DNA of 64,000 nucleotides from Achromobacter pestifer (GTDB lineage Bacteria > Pseudomonadota > Gammaproteobacteria > Burkholderiales > Burkholderiaceae_B), in contig NZ_CP053985.1 in assembly GCF_013267355.1 (NCBI RefSeq), positions 6,324,001-6,388,000 of the forward strand, written 5' to 3'. This document shows positions 17,291-26,012 of the stretch, in pieces (the stretch's first letter is position 1; each line of letters starts with the position of its first letter). Below the pieces are notes generated by a model. That model did not search any database and had not been told where the DNA came from. It saw only the letters and a program-made list of their open reading frames with translations. The position numbers were made by a program, and so were the translations under genes.

Positions 17291-18010
17291 ATGCCTCAAC
17301 CGATCGCCGCCGACCACGCCCCAGGCCATGCCACGCAGCAACTCACGCAGGCGTCGGTGCTCACAGCCGCCATCCAGGAAGACATCATTGCCGGCCGGCT
17401 GCTGCCCGGCGCCAAGCTCAAGCTGAAGGAACTGGCGTTGCGCTACGGCACGGGTGTGAATCCGCTGCGCGAGGCTCTCTCGCGTTTGGCCACCACTGGC
17501 TTCGTCAATGCCGAGGATCAGCGCGGATTCAGCGTCAGCCGCACATCCCGCGAAGAACTGCTGGACATCACCCAAACCCGCCAACGCATCGAGTCCGACG
17601 CGTTGCGCGCCTCCATAGCGCACGGCGATATCGAATGGGAAGGCCGGGTGCTGGCTGCCCTGCACCGGCTGAACCGGCAACCGATGATGCTCACTGAGCC
17701 CGAAGGCCTGAATCCCGCTTGGGAAATCGCGCACGACGCCTTTCACGAGGCCTTGCTATCGGCCTGCCCCTCGCGTTGGAGCATGCGTTTTTCCCTGATC
17801 CTGCGCCAGCAGACTGCGCGGTATCGCAATCTTTCGGTCATGGGGCCGGCAGAGGCCGGCGCCCGCGACGTGCAAACCGAGCACGAAGCCATCGCCAAAG
17901 CCGCCCTCGCCAAGAATGCCGACCTGGCATGCGCCCTCCTGTCCGAGCATCTGCGCCTGACCACCGCGCTGGTGCTCGAACATGCCGAGCGTCTGGGGAA
18001 TGCGCGCTAG
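17291..18010 (+). CDS. GntR family (FCD/FadR subfamily) regulator
   Basis: 239 residues. The winged HTH spans about 25-85 (AAIQEDIIAGRLLPGAKL, VNPLREALSRLATTGFV), followed by a helical FCD effector domain with the metal/ligand His pattern (AHDAFHEAL, EHEAI, LSEHL). It is divergent from the FAH/hydroxylase/dioxygenase operon and convergent, with a four-base gap, to the formylglycine-generating enzyme gene. It probably represses the aromatic operon until a pathway acid binds. Confidence 0.9.
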   Translation: MPQPIAADHAPGHATQQLTQASVLTAAIQEDIIAGRLLPGAKLKLKELALRYGTGVNPLREALSRLATTGFVNAEDQRGFSVSRTSREELLDITQTRQRIESDALRASIAHGDIEWEGRVLAALHRLNRQPMMLTEPEGLNPAWEIAHDAFHEALLSACPSRWSMRFSLILRQQTARYRNLSVMGPAEAGARDVQTEHEAIAKAALAKNADLACALLSEHLRLTTALVLEHAERLGNAR

Positions 18011-18014
18011 CACC

Positions 18015-19097
18015 CTAACGCTCTTGCGCGTTCCAGTCCGCCGCGCTCAACGCCAGGCGGAATCCGACGTTGGACGCACTGCTATATGGGTCTTGCCCCT
18101 GCCTCGCGCTTACCCTATAGCCTTCGCAGTAATCTTCGCTGCATAGGAACGAACCGCCACGGATGACGCGCTTGGGCGCCTCGGGCCTGACCATGGCGGG
18201 GTCGTAGGGCGCCGCGGGTCCAGCAGGATTGCGTACCGTCCTTTCCTGCGACTGCTGGCGAAACGCATCGGGGCGATACCAGTCCGCTACCCACTGCCAC
18301 GCGTTGCCCGCCATATCGCGCACGCCGTAGCCGTTCGCCGGATAGCTGCCCACCGGTTCGGTACCCGGCATGATCTTGGGCGACTGCATGGGAAAAGCTC
18401 GGCTCGCGTCCCAGGTGCGCGCCATCGGCTTGCCATCGGGCCGCGGGTTTGTCCCCCAGGCAAAGTCCACCTGCTCCAGGCCGCCGCGGGCAGCGTACTC
18501 CCATTCGGCCTCGGTCGGCAGACGCTTGCCCGCCCAGGCCGCATACGTCTGGGCGTCCTCGTACGAAACCTGGACCACCGGATGCTCATCCTTGCCAGCG
18601 ATGTCCGAGCCCGGCCCCTGCGGCTGCCTCCAACTGGCGCCCGGTGCAAAACGCCACCAGCGCGCATAGTCGTTCAAGTCGACGGGCTTGCTGCTGCCCA
18701 CGAACACCAGCGCGCCTGGCACCAGTCGGGCGGGACGCGGCGTGCCCGCGGGCAGATGCACACGGATGGTGTCCCAGTCGGGCGTGCGCTCCGCCGTGGT
18801 CACATAGCCGGTCGCGGCCACGAATCTGGCGAAATCCCGATTCGTCACGTGGTCGCGATCTATCCAAAACCCGGCCAGGCGCACCGGATGCGCAGGCCGT
18901 TCATTGGCCTGCGAGCGCGGACTGTCGCTGCCCATCAGGAAATCGCCAGCCGGAATCCACATCATGCCTGCGGGTCCGCCGCGGCCATCGCCCAGCTGCC
19001 CCGCCTGCGGCCCCGCGCCTGGCAGGAGATACATCCCCGCCGCCGCAATCCCGCACAGAAGCGCGGCCGCGGTCCATGCATGTTTCATCGTGAGCAT
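18015..19097 (-). CDS. Formylglycine-generating enzyme (SUMF1/FGE family), sulfatase-maturing
   Basis: 360 residues, with an N-terminal hydrophobic signal/anchor (about 5-25) and the FGE-sulfatase domain from about residue 44 (MMWIPAGDFLMGS). RLPTEAEWEYAARGG and MAGNAWQWVADWY are family signatures. The copper-binding/catalytic cysteines are both present, Cys319 and Cys324, in RGGSFLCSEDYCEGYR, with the spacing of human FGE, so it is probably a true oxidase. Its gene follows the sulfatase gene by about seven bases, fitting maturation of that enzyme. The start could be the ATG at 19088 instead. Confidence 0.9.
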   Translation of the reverse strand: MLTMKHAWTAAALLCGIAAAGMYLLPGAGPQAGQLGDGRGGPAGMMWIPAGDFLMGSDSPRSQANERPAHPVRLAGFWIDRDHVTNRDFARFVAATGYVTTAERTPDWDTIRVHLPAGTPRPARLVPGALVFVGSSKPVDLNDYARWWRFAPGASWRQPQGPGSDIAGKDEHPVVQVSYEDAQTYAAWAGKRLPTEAEWEYAARGGLEQVDFAWGTNPRPDGKPMARTWDASRAFPMQSPKIMPGTEPVGSYPANGYGVRDMAGNAWQWVADWYRPDAFRQQSQERTVRNPAGPAAPYDPAMVRPEAPKRVIRGGSFLCSEDYCEGYRVSARQGQDPYSSASNVGFRLALSAADWNAQER

Positions 19098-19103
19098 GGA
19101 TGG

Positions 19104-20816
19104 CTAATGCTGATCGACGATCTGGCGCGGTACGCCGCGGCGCCAATCGAAGTAGTTGAAGAGCTGGGCTGCCAGATATTGACTATCCCACGCGATAACG
19201 CGATTGGCGTCGCTCCAGGCTTTATACTTGCCCGCCATCTCCTTGACGATCTCCGGGTGCCGGGCGGCGAGGTCTTCGGTCTCCCCCCGATCCGCGTCGG
19301 TATCGTAGAGCTGCCAGCCGGCGGTGCCGAAGGGTTCGGGCAGCCAGCTCAACTTCCACTTGCCCATCCGGTACTCCTTGTTGCCGAAAAGCTCGGCGCC
19401 CCGCTCGAAGTCCGGCGCGCGCGCGGATGCCGCGCTGCCGTCCAGTACCTTCAGGAACGACCCGCCCTTCAAAGGTTCCAGCGGCACGCCCTTGCGCGTT
19501 TCGCCGCGGCTTGCTCCCGCCATGGCCGTTACGGTCGGGAAGATGTCTTCTACCCCCAGGTAACCGTCATTCATCGCGCCGGGCTTGGCCACCATGGGAC
19601 CTTTGACGATAAGCGGAGAAATCGTGCCGCCTTCGGTCATGACCAGTTTGAAGAGCTTAAAGGGCGCGGAACTGGCATAAGCCCAGCCTGGCCCCACGCC
19701 CGCGAACGACCCGGGCGCGCCCATGTTCTTGAAGGATGTATCGAACTCCTTGGCGATCCAGCTGCCGTCCGCGTTTCCCGGATAGAAATCCATATACGCA
19801 GCCGACGGGCCGTTGTCCGAAAAGAAGAAGATCACCGTGTTGTCGTACTGGCCGCTGCGCTTGAGCTGGTCGATGACCCGCCCGACATTGGTGTCCAGGT
19901 TGCTCACCATGCCGGCGTAGATTTCCATGACGCGCTCCTGGCGGGCACGCTCGTCCGGAACCAGATCCTTCCATGGCGTGAACAGGGGCGCCGGCTCGGA
20001 CATGCGCGTGCCGGCGGGGATGACCCCAAGGCGCTGCATGTTCTCGAACATCCGTCTGCGATGCACGTCGTAGCCGTCCGCGAACTTGCCCTGGTATGGG
20101 GCGATGTCGGCCGCGGGCGCATGCAGCGGGTCATGCACTGCCTGGAACGCCAGATAGCCGAAGAATGGCTTGCCTGCTTGCTGGGCGGCCTGCATGTAGT
20201 CAACGAAACGGTCGGTGTAGAGATTTGACGAGAACTCGCCCGTGTCGCGCGCCACCGTCTTGTCATCCTCGACGAAGCGCGTACGCGGCTGTACCGCCAG
20301 CAAGCCCTTATTGTCCCAGTGGCTGCCCCCTGGATTGATCAGGGCGAACGAACGCTCGAAGCCTCGCGCCCCTGGCAACTGCTCTGGCTTGCCACCCAGA
20401 TGCCACTTGCCCGCCATGAAGGTCGCGTAGCCGCGCTCCTTGAGCACTTCCGCCAACGTGTTGACCCGATCGTTAAGCGAACCTATGTAATTGCCCGGGT
20501 GCTTGTCCATCTCGGGAATGCGGTATTCGCCCATGGCGCCCATGCCGGCCAGATGATTGTCCACACCGGTGAGCAACTGCGCGCGGGTCGGCGAACAAGT
20601 TGGATTGACATGGAAATTGGTGAAACGCATGCCTTCCTGCGCCAATTGCTGGAGCGCGGGAGTCTTGATCACGTCCTGTCCGAACGGCTGGATGTCGTTG
20701 TAGCCCAGGTCGTCGGCCAGGATGATGAGCACATTGGGAGGTGGCGGGCTGGCTCCTAGCACGGGCGTGGCACACGCCAGGCCGGCCGCCAGGATGATCG
20801 CGGAAAAGCTTTTCAC
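19104..20816 (-). CDS. Exported type I (Cys-type) arylsulfatase
   Basis: 570 residues, GTG start with GGAGA eight bases upstream. A Sec signal covers about 1-22. The metal-site Asp pair is LADD (35-36). The modification motif CSPTR starts at Cys74, the residue converted to formylglycine, and GKWHLGG is the second sulfatase signature. It hydrolyses sulfate esters in the periplasm. The FGE gene directly downstream should activate it. Being next to phenol-hydroxylase and ring-cleavage genes, it may release phenols from aryl sulfates for that pathway; this is inference. Confidence 0.92.
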   Translation of the reverse strand: MKSFSAIILAAGLACATPVLGASPPPPNVLIILADDLGYNDIQPFGQDVIKTPALQQLAQEGMRFTNFHVNPTCSPTRAQLLTGVDNHLAGMGAMGEYRIPEMDKHPGNYIGSLNDRVNTLAEVLKERGYATFMAGKWHLGGKPEQLPGARGFERSFALINPGGSHWDNKGLLAVQPRTRFVEDDKTVARDTGEFSSNLYTDRFVDYMQAAQQAGKPFFGYLAFQAVHDPLHAPAADIAPYQGKFADGYDVHRRRMFENMQRLGVIPAGTRMSEPAPLFTPWKDLVPDERARQERVMEIYAGMVSNLDTNVGRVIDQLKRSGQYDNTVIFFFSDNGPSAAYMDFYPGNADGSWIAKEFDTSFKNMGAPGSFAGVGPGWAYASSAPFKLFKLVMTEGGTISPLIVKGPMVAKPGAMNDGYLGVEDIFPTVTAMAGASRGETRKGVPLEPLKGGSFLKVLDGSAASARAPDFERGAELFGNKEYRMGKWKLSWLPEPFGTAGWQLYDTDADRGETEDLAARHPEIVKEMAGKYKAWSDANRVIAWDSQYLAAQLFNYFDWRRGVPRQIVDQH

Positions 20817-20901
20817 AATTGGTCTCCATTAGTGCGGCCGGCGGCCGCTCGAGGTCGTCTCTGCGACCTTCGGCGTCATTTTACTTATTTATATATTTTT
20901 T

Positions 20902-20932
20902 TCTATAAAAACCATTTTTTTAATTTTATAGA
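20902..20932. promoter_or_regulatory. AT-rich inverted repeat upstream of sulfatase
   Basis: TCTATAAAA (20902-20910) and TTTTATAGA (20924-20932) are a perfect nine-base inverted repeat 13 bases apart, in a very AT-rich stretch about 90 bases upstream of the sulfatase GTG. It is a candidate operator or promoter region for the sulfatase/FGE pair. The rest of the 260-base gap (20817-21076) shows no gene I can support. Confidence 0.4.
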
Positions 20933-21076
20933 TTTCGACGGCCAGCCATCCGCCCCACGCTTGAGGCGCGTTGCCAGAAGGCCTGTTCTGCTTCGGGGAT
21001 GAATGGATGGCAAGCTTTGCGCGTAGGCTTGCCCGTTCAAGGCCTGCGTCATTGCAGGCGCCGAACGTTGGAAGGG

Positions 21077-21373
21077 TCAAACCAGACGCGTGAGAAAGTG
21101 CACCGCTTCGCGTCTCTCCACATTCGCTTCACCATGGGAATGGAAATGAGCGATGTGGGGAGATTGGTTGTGATGCTTGTCCTGCGCCGCGGCATCACGC
21201 CAGTGCTCTACAAGCACAAACCTGCGACTGTCGTTGGCATCGCCATAAAGCTCGTACCGCAGGTTTCCTTCCTCCGCCGCCGACTTTTCGGCAACGCTCA
21301 CCAGGTCGGCGCGCAAGGCATCCTCTCGACCTTCCTTTGCATAGACCATTGCCAAGACGTGAATATCGTCCAT
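21077..21373 (-). CDS. Antibiotic biosynthesis monooxygenase (ABM/YgiN-like) domain protein
   Basis: 98 residues, one dimeric alpha+beta barrel domain. IHVLAMVYAKEGREDALRADL opens the domain and RRFVLVEHWRDAAAQDKHHNQSPH closes it, the usual ABM pattern. The start is set by AAGGAG upstream of the ATG at 21373. These small proteins are cofactor-free quinol monooxygenases or aldose-type isomerase relatives. It lies 77 bases downstream of an isochorismatase-family gene and is probably co-transcribed with it. Confidence 0.85.
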   Translation of the reverse strand: MDDIHVLAMVYAKEGREDALRADLVSVAEKSAAEEGNLRYELYGDANDSRRFVLVEHWRDAAAQDKHHNQSPHIAHFHSHGEANVERREAVHFLTRLV

Positions 21374-21450
21374 AGCCTGCTCCTTCGGAAAATTTGCCCG
21401 GCAAGGCGGCGGCGGCCGACAGACCGTCGGCCACCGCTTGTCTATCCGCG

Positions 21451-22092
21451 TTACTCGTCGCGGTCGTAGGAGAATTGGATCGCAGGCGTTCCGCCCGTTT
21501 CGATAAAGAGGTTCATGAAGGCCGGCACGGTCTCGCTGCGCTTCCAATCCCGCTGCAGTTCGCAGAACAGTTGCACCGTAGAGATAAGCTTGCCACCTGC
21601 CTGTTCAATACGACGCAGCGCAGCCTCGTGCGCCGCCACCGACGTGCCGCCCACGGCATCCACCGGAACGTAGACCTCGTAGCCTTCCGCCAGCGCATCG
21701 AGTGCCGGGAAAGTCAGGCACGCCTCTGTCCACAGAGCCGTCATGATGAGCTTTTTGCGGCCGGTTTCCCGCACCGCCGTGCGGAACTCCACGTCCTCCC
21801 AGCTGTTGATGCTGGTGCGGTCGTATGTCGGATAGCTACCCAGCACCTTCTGCACGTGAGGGACCGGCGGCTTGTTGAGCCCCGTCTTCACATTGACCGT
21901 GGAATGCACTATCGGCAGCCCGTAAGCGACCGCACCTTTGGCGCAGCCAACAATGTTATTCAGCATCAATTGCCGATCCATCGACGCGATCGAGTTCACT
22001 TGTACCGGCTGGTAGTCAATGATGATGAAGGCCGAGTTCTGCGGCGTTAACAATTGATCCGCCTTGGGATCGCGAATGGCTTCACTAGTCAT
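21451..22092 (-). CDS. Isochorismatase-family (YcaC-like) hydrolase
   Basis: 213 residues. SAFIIIDYQPVQ carries the catalytic Asp and TALWTEACLTFPAL the catalytic Cys. INSWEDVEFRTAVRETGRKKLI is typical of the YcaC group. It is divergent from a LysR gene at 22304 that is paralogous to the one at 12497, itself divergent from another isochorismatase-family gene. The substrate is unknown. Confidence 0.88.
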   Translation of the reverse strand: MTSEAIRDPKADQLLTPQNSAFIIIDYQPVQVNSIASMDRQLMLNNIVGCAKGAVAYGLPIVHSTVNVKTGLNKPPVPHVQKVLGSYPTYDRTSINSWEDVEFRTAVRETGRKKLIMTALWTEACLTFPALDALAEGYEVYVPVDAVGGTSVAAHEAALRRIEQAGGKLISTVQLFCELQRDWKRSETVPAFMNLFIETGGTPAIQFSYDRDE

Positions 22093-22266
22093 GATTCTGT
22101 CCTTTATTGCGTGGGTATGCGCCTGCCGCGGCTTGAGCGCGGAACTGCTTCTTGCCGAACGGGAGCGACTCGGGCGCCGCCGCCGCTCCTGCTCACCTAC
22201 CTAAGCGCCAAAACGACCGCGCCTGGCACGCTATTGAAGTTACTCCCGCAACAAAAATCCCAAAAG

Positions 22267-22286
22267 ATTGCAAAATCGGATGCAAT
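22267..22286. promoter_or_regulatory. Inverted repeat just upstream of lysR at 22304
   Basis: ATTGCA (22267-22272) and TGCAAT (22281-22286) are inverted with an eight-base spacer, ending 17 bases before the LysR start, in the promoter gap shared with the isochorismatase gene. Size and place fit an autoregulatory LysR site. The arms differ from the longer repeat at the paralogous locus (12424-12479). Confidence 0.4.
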
Positions 22287-22303
22287 ATCCTAAAAATAAG
22301 ACA

Positions 22304-23215
22304 ATGAAAGATCTCAATGACCTCTATTACTTTGTGCAGGTGGCAGACCATGGCGGCTTTGCCGCCGCAGCCCGTGTCACCGGCATCCAAAAATCCATGC
22401 TCAGCCGTCGCATGCAACAATTGGAGGACCGTTTGGGCGTGCGCCTCATCAATCGTTCAACACGGCGGTTTTCAATCACCGAAGTGGGTCGGGAGTACTA
22501 CGACCGATGTGTCGCCATGCTGGTGGAAGCGGAGGCGGCTGAACAGGTCATCGCACAGGTACGAGCCGAACCGCGCGGTATCATCCGCGTCAGTTGTCCT
22601 GTGGCGCTGATCAACTTCCAGTTCGGCGCGCTGTTCGCGCGCTTTCTCACGACCTACCCGGATATCGAACTCCATCTGGAAAGCTCCAATCGGCGGGTCG
22701 ACGTGATCTCCGAAGGCTTCGACGTCGCCATCCGCGTGCGTTTCCCGCCGCTAGAGTCGACTGAGCTGGTCATGCGCTGGCTCGATGAAAGCACGCAATG
22801 CCTGGTTGCCTCTCCTTCTTTTCTGGCTGGACGGACGCTTCGGTCCCCCACGGATCTTGAAGGCGCGCGCAGTGTGACCCTCGGTCCGGCGCGACGCGAA
22901 CACCAATGGCAGCTTCACCATGCCGATGGGCGAACCGCAAACGTCCGCCACGTGCCACGCCTCATCAGTGACGATATGGCTGCCCTGTGCAATGCCGCCA
23001 TGGCTGGCGTCGGCGTGGTTTCGCTACCCACGATGATGGTTTGGCCATATGTCGAAGCCGGTCAGCTCATTCAGATCCTGCCAGAGTGGCGACCGCGCGC
23101 CGGCCTCGTGCATGCCGTCTTTCCTTCCAGGCGCGGATTGCTCCCATCTGTTCGCACGCTAATAGAATTTCTCGCCGCCGAATGCCAGGAAGCACGTAAG
23201 GCAGGCCCTGGGTAA
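22304..23215 (+). CDS. LysR family regulator (paralogue of 12497-13402)
   Basis: 303 residues from the ATG at 22304, where the HTH begins (MKDLNDLYYFVQVADHGGF); the frame stays open 36 bases further upstream without a better start. It shares SSNRRVDVISEGFDVAIRVR and long stretches of both domains with the regulator at 12497. It likely controls the divergent isochorismatase/ABM pair. Confidence 0.9.
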   Translation: MKDLNDLYYFVQVADHGGFAAAARVTGIQKSMLSRRMQQLEDRLGVRLINRSTRRFSITEVGREYYDRCVAMLVEAEAAEQVIAQVRAEPRGIIRVSCPVALINFQFGALFARFLTTYPDIELHLESSNRRVDVISEGFDVAIRVRFPPLESTELVMRWLDESTQCLVASPSFLAGRTLRSPTDLEGARSVTLGPARREHQWQLHHADGRTANVRHVPRLISDDMAALCNAAMAGVGVVSLPTMMVWPYVEAGQLIQILPEWRPRAGLVHAVFPSRRGLLPSVRTLIEFLAAECQEARKAGPG

Positions 23216-23396
23216 TTACCTGCCCTGCAGAAAATTAGATTCAATAATAGGACAGTCAGGACGAATATCGGTAACTACCGCATCAATGTCTCATTCTTTA
23301 TTCTTATCGCACCGCTACAGCGCAAGCTGAAAGCCCCGATAGACATGACGGACTGCGCGCCTCGATTCCGCGGCGCCATACGCAAAGAGAGACCTT

Positions 23397-23987
23397 ATGA
23401 AGCAAACTCATGCAGCATTTCTGACCAGCGCGCTCCTGGCCCTGAGCAGCTTTACGGCGCATGCCGCGCCCGTGGATTACCAAATCGATCCGGAACACAC
23501 TGAAATCGTGGTTACCTGGGATCACCTGGGCTACTCCAAGCCTTCGGCCCATGCGGGTGGCGTGACCGGTGTGATCAGCTATGACGCCTCCCAGCCGTCG
23601 AAATCCGCGGTGAACCTGAGCGTGCCCGTCCCGCGCTTCACGTCGCACGTGCCCAAGCTGGACGAGATGCTTCAAGGCGCCGATTTTTTCCAGGCGGCCA
23701 AGTATCCCGACATTCAGTTCCGAAGCACCTCGGTGGCCGATCAGGGCAACGGAAACTTGAGCGTGAGCGGCGTCTTGCGCATCAAGGGCATCGAAAAGCC
23801 CGTGGTGCTGCAAGCTCGCAAGAACCAGCAAGGCGTCCACCCGATGCTGCAGCGGCCCGCCATCGGCTTTGATGCCACGACGGTGCTCAAGCGCAGCGAC
23901 TTCGGCGTGGATGCGTTCGCGCCTGGCGTGAGCGATCAGGTGCAGCTGCGCATCACCGTCGAAGCCGTCGCCAACGCCGCGCGTTGA
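23397..23987 (+). CDS. YceI family periplasmic protein
   Basis: 196 residues. A Sec signal covers about 1-23 (ends AHA). The mature sequence begins PVDYQIDPEHTEIVVTWDHLGYS, the YceI lipocalin-like start, with EMLQGADFFQAAKYPDIQFRSTS in the middle and VLKRSDFGVDAFAPGVSDQVQL near the end, all family hallmarks. YceI proteins bind polyisoprenoid-like lipids. It precedes a Tat-exported FMN hydroxy-acid oxidase, possibly in one transcript. Confidence 0.92.
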   Translation: MKQTHAAFLTSALLALSSFTAHAAPVDYQIDPEHTEIVVTWDHLGYSKPSAHAGGVTGVISYDASQPSKSAVNLSVPVPRFTSHVPKLDEMLQGADFFQAAKYPDIQFRSTSVADQGNGNLSVSGVLRIKGIEKPVVLQARKNQQGVHPMLQRPAIGFDATTVLKRSDFGVDAFAPGVSDQVQLRITVEAVANAAR

Positions 23988-24049
23988 AACCAAGACAGTG
24001 GATCTGAGATGGGCGAATGGTATTCCCCCACCTCAGCGGAGTAGAGAAA

Positions 24050-25243
24050 ATGCAAACTTCCAGACGTGAAATGATGATCGGCAGCCTGAGCATGATGGCA
24101 GGCGGCCTCCTGTCGGCTTCGGCCTCGTCCTCGTCCGCAGCGCCGCTTGCCGCCACCGCGACAGACGGCGCCTACAAGGCTGGCAGCGCCCAGAAAAAGC
24201 TGGACATCATCAACCTGTATGACCTCGAGGAAGAGGCCAGGAAACTCATCCCCGTTCCGCAGTTCAGCTACATCAGCAGCGGTTCCGGCGACGAATGGAC
24301 GCTGCGCGAAAACGTGCGCTCGTTCGACGATCACGCCATCATGCCGCGCTATCTGGCCGGGGTTAAGCAACCCGACACGCGGACCGAGTTGCTCGGATCC
24401 AAGGTCGATATCCCGATCTTTGTGCCGCCCATGGCCGCGCATGGCCTGGCCCATGCGTCGGCCGAACTGGGCACCGCGAAAGGCGCGGCCGACGCCGGCG
24501 CGTTGTTCACCGCCCAAACGCTGGCCAACGTCCCCCTGTCGGAAATGGCCAAGGTCAGCCACGGCCCGAAGTGGTTTCAGCTGTATTTCACCAAGGACAT
24601 GGGCGTGAACCGCGAACTGATCGCGCGCGCCAAGGCCATGGGCGCGACGGCCATCGTTTTCACGGTGGATCTGGAATGGTCGGGCAACCGCGAGTCGGAC
24701 CGGCGCACGGGTTTCAAGTTTCCAGCTTCCCTGCCATTCCCCAATGTTCCCAATGCGCCCGCGGGAGCGACGCTGGCCGAACTGTTCACCATCTTCAAGC
24801 GCGACCTGGATTTCAAGGACCTGGAGTTCATCGCGCGCGAGTCGGGCCTGCCCGTCGTGGTAAAGGGCATTCAATCCCCCAGCAACGCAAAAGAAGCGGT
24901 CGATGCAGGGGCGGCCGCCATTCAGGTGTCCAACCATGGGGGGCGCCAACTGGATTCCGTTCCTGGGGCATTCACCACCCTGCCCGGCGTGGTTGATGCG
25001 GTGGGCCATAAAGTGCCCGTGTACCTCGATGGCGGCGTGCGCCGCGGCGTGCACGTGTTCAAGGCGCTGGCCATGGGAGCCAGCGCGGTGGCGGTCGGCC
25101 GCCCCGTGCTCTACGGCCTCGCCCTGGGCGGAGCCCCGGGCGTCACCTCCGTTCTGAACACATTGAAGTACGAACTCGAACTCAGCATGAAGCTTGCTGG
25201 CACAGCGACGATCAAGGACATCAACAGGACCTTCCTGGCATAA
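24050..25243 (+). CDS. Tat-exported FMN-dependent alpha-hydroxy-acid oxidase (lactate-oxidase-like)
   Basis: 397 residues. The N-terminus MQTSRREMMIGSLSMMAGG is a twin-arginine signal. The FMN TIM barrel shows PIFVPPMAAHGLAH, FQLYFTKD, VKGIQSPSNAKEAVDAGAAA and VSNHGGRQLDSVPG (active-site His and Arg), then YLDGGVRRGVHVFKALAMGA. It oxidises an L-2-hydroxy acid such as lactate, mandelate or glycolate to the oxo acid in the periplasm. I start at 24050 so that the Tat motif is N-terminal; an ATG at 24017 is in frame. It lies 62 bases after the YceI gene. Confidence 0.88.
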   Translation: MQTSRREMMIGSLSMMAGGLLSASASSSSAAPLAATATDGAYKAGSAQKKLDIINLYDLEEEARKLIPVPQFSYISSGSGDEWTLRENVRSFDDHAIMPRYLAGVKQPDTRTELLGSKVDIPIFVPPMAAHGLAHASAELGTAKGAADAGALFTAQTLANVPLSEMAKVSHGPKWFQLYFTKDMGVNRELIARAKAMGATAIVFTVDLEWSGNRESDRRTGFKFPASLPFPNVPNAPAGATLAELFTIFKRDLDFKDLEFIARESGLPVVVKGIQSPSNAKEAVDAGAAAIQVSNHGGRQLDSVPGAFTTLPGVVDAVGHKVPVYLDGGVRRGVHVFKALAMGASAVAVGRPVLYGLALGGAPGVTSVLNTLKYELELSMKLAGTATIKDINRTFLA

Positions 25244-25258
25244 CCGCAACGATGCGGA

Positions 25259-25873
25259 CTAGCTGGACGAAGCCGCGCCCAGGGCTCGGACCAGCATGTC
25301 CGCATACGTTTTGCACAGGCGCGTGTCGGCCAGCGTGCCCGTCAGCATGTGCAGCCAGCTTGCCCCCATCGCCAGGGAGATGGCGGCCTCCACATCCGGT
25401 CCCCAGCGCAATTCCCCCCGGTCGCAGGCGCGCTGGAAGATCGACCGCAGGTTGTTCTTGCGCCGGTCCACGAACTCGTCGCGCAGCAGGGCCAGCGTCT
25501 TCGGATCGGATTGGGCCTCGGCAACGATGCTGCGCAGCGCTTCGCCGGCTCGCGTGCTGCTCCACCAGTTCCACAGCGCCGCCAGGAAATCGGCTAGTTC
25601 ATCGCGCAAATTGCCCTTGCGGGACGTGGCCAGGCTCGATTCCCCCGAACGCTCATACACCTCGATGATCAGTGCCGCCTTGTTCTTCCACCAGCGGTAA
25701 ATGGAAGGCTTGCTGGATCCCGCACGCTTGACGACCGCGTCCAGCGTGAAGCCCGCATAGCCGGATTCGTCGAGAATCGCCGCCGCCGCTTCGATGATGG
25801 CGCGATGGGTTTCCTCGCTGCGCACGGCGCCGTGCGACACGCGCGAGCGCTTCTGAGTCTTAGTTTCCACCAC
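25259..25873 (-). CDS. TetR family repressor of the adjacent efflux operon
   Basis: 204 residues, GTG start with AAGGAG five bases upstream. The HTH is FTLDAVVKRAGSSKPSIYRWWKNKAALI (about 42-69, given here only as its family signature), followed by a helical ligand domain. It is divergent from the MFS/HlyD/NodT operon, and two tandem operator-like sites lie in the 169-base gap. It is most likely a local repressor released by an efflux substrate. Confidence 0.9.
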   Translation of the reverse strand: MVETKTQKRSRVSHGAVRSEETHRAIIEAAAAILDESGYAGFTLDAVVKRAGSSKPSIYRWWKNKAALIIEVYERSGESSLATSRKGNLRDELADFLAALWNWWSSTRAGEALRSIVAEAQSDPKTLALLRDEFVDRRKNNLRSIFQRACDRGELRWGPDVEAAISLAMGASWLHMLTGTLADTRLCKTYADMLVRALGAASSS

Positions 25874-25984
25874 CTCTGCTCCTTGATCCCTGCGTTCTCC
25901 GGACGCCGCCGCGGGCGTTCATCGCTTACGCGGTCCGCAGCGTTCCACCAGTGTCGCCAATTCTCGCTGAATTGCGGTTGTTAT

Positions 25985-26003
25985 AACGATACCAAGAGTA
26001 TAT
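25985..26003. promoter_or_regulatory. Operator-like site 1 for TetR-type repressor
   Basis: AACGATACCAAGAGTATAT. The core ATACC-AAG-AGTAT is an imperfect palindrome (one mismatch in five). A second near-identical copy begins exactly 28 bases downstream at 26013. Both lie between the divergent TetR and MFS genes. Confidence 0.6.
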
Positions 26004-26012
26004 ATTTTGCCT

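Noticed and set aside
20879..20935. AT-rich block considered as a phage or island attachment site
   Set aside because: No integrase, tRNA gene or flanking direct repeat was found; an operator-like inverted repeat explains it better.
20889..21080. Possible small minus-strand gene between sulfatase and ABM protein
   Set aside because: It overlaps the AT-rich promoter-like region, has no SD and no recognisable sequence.
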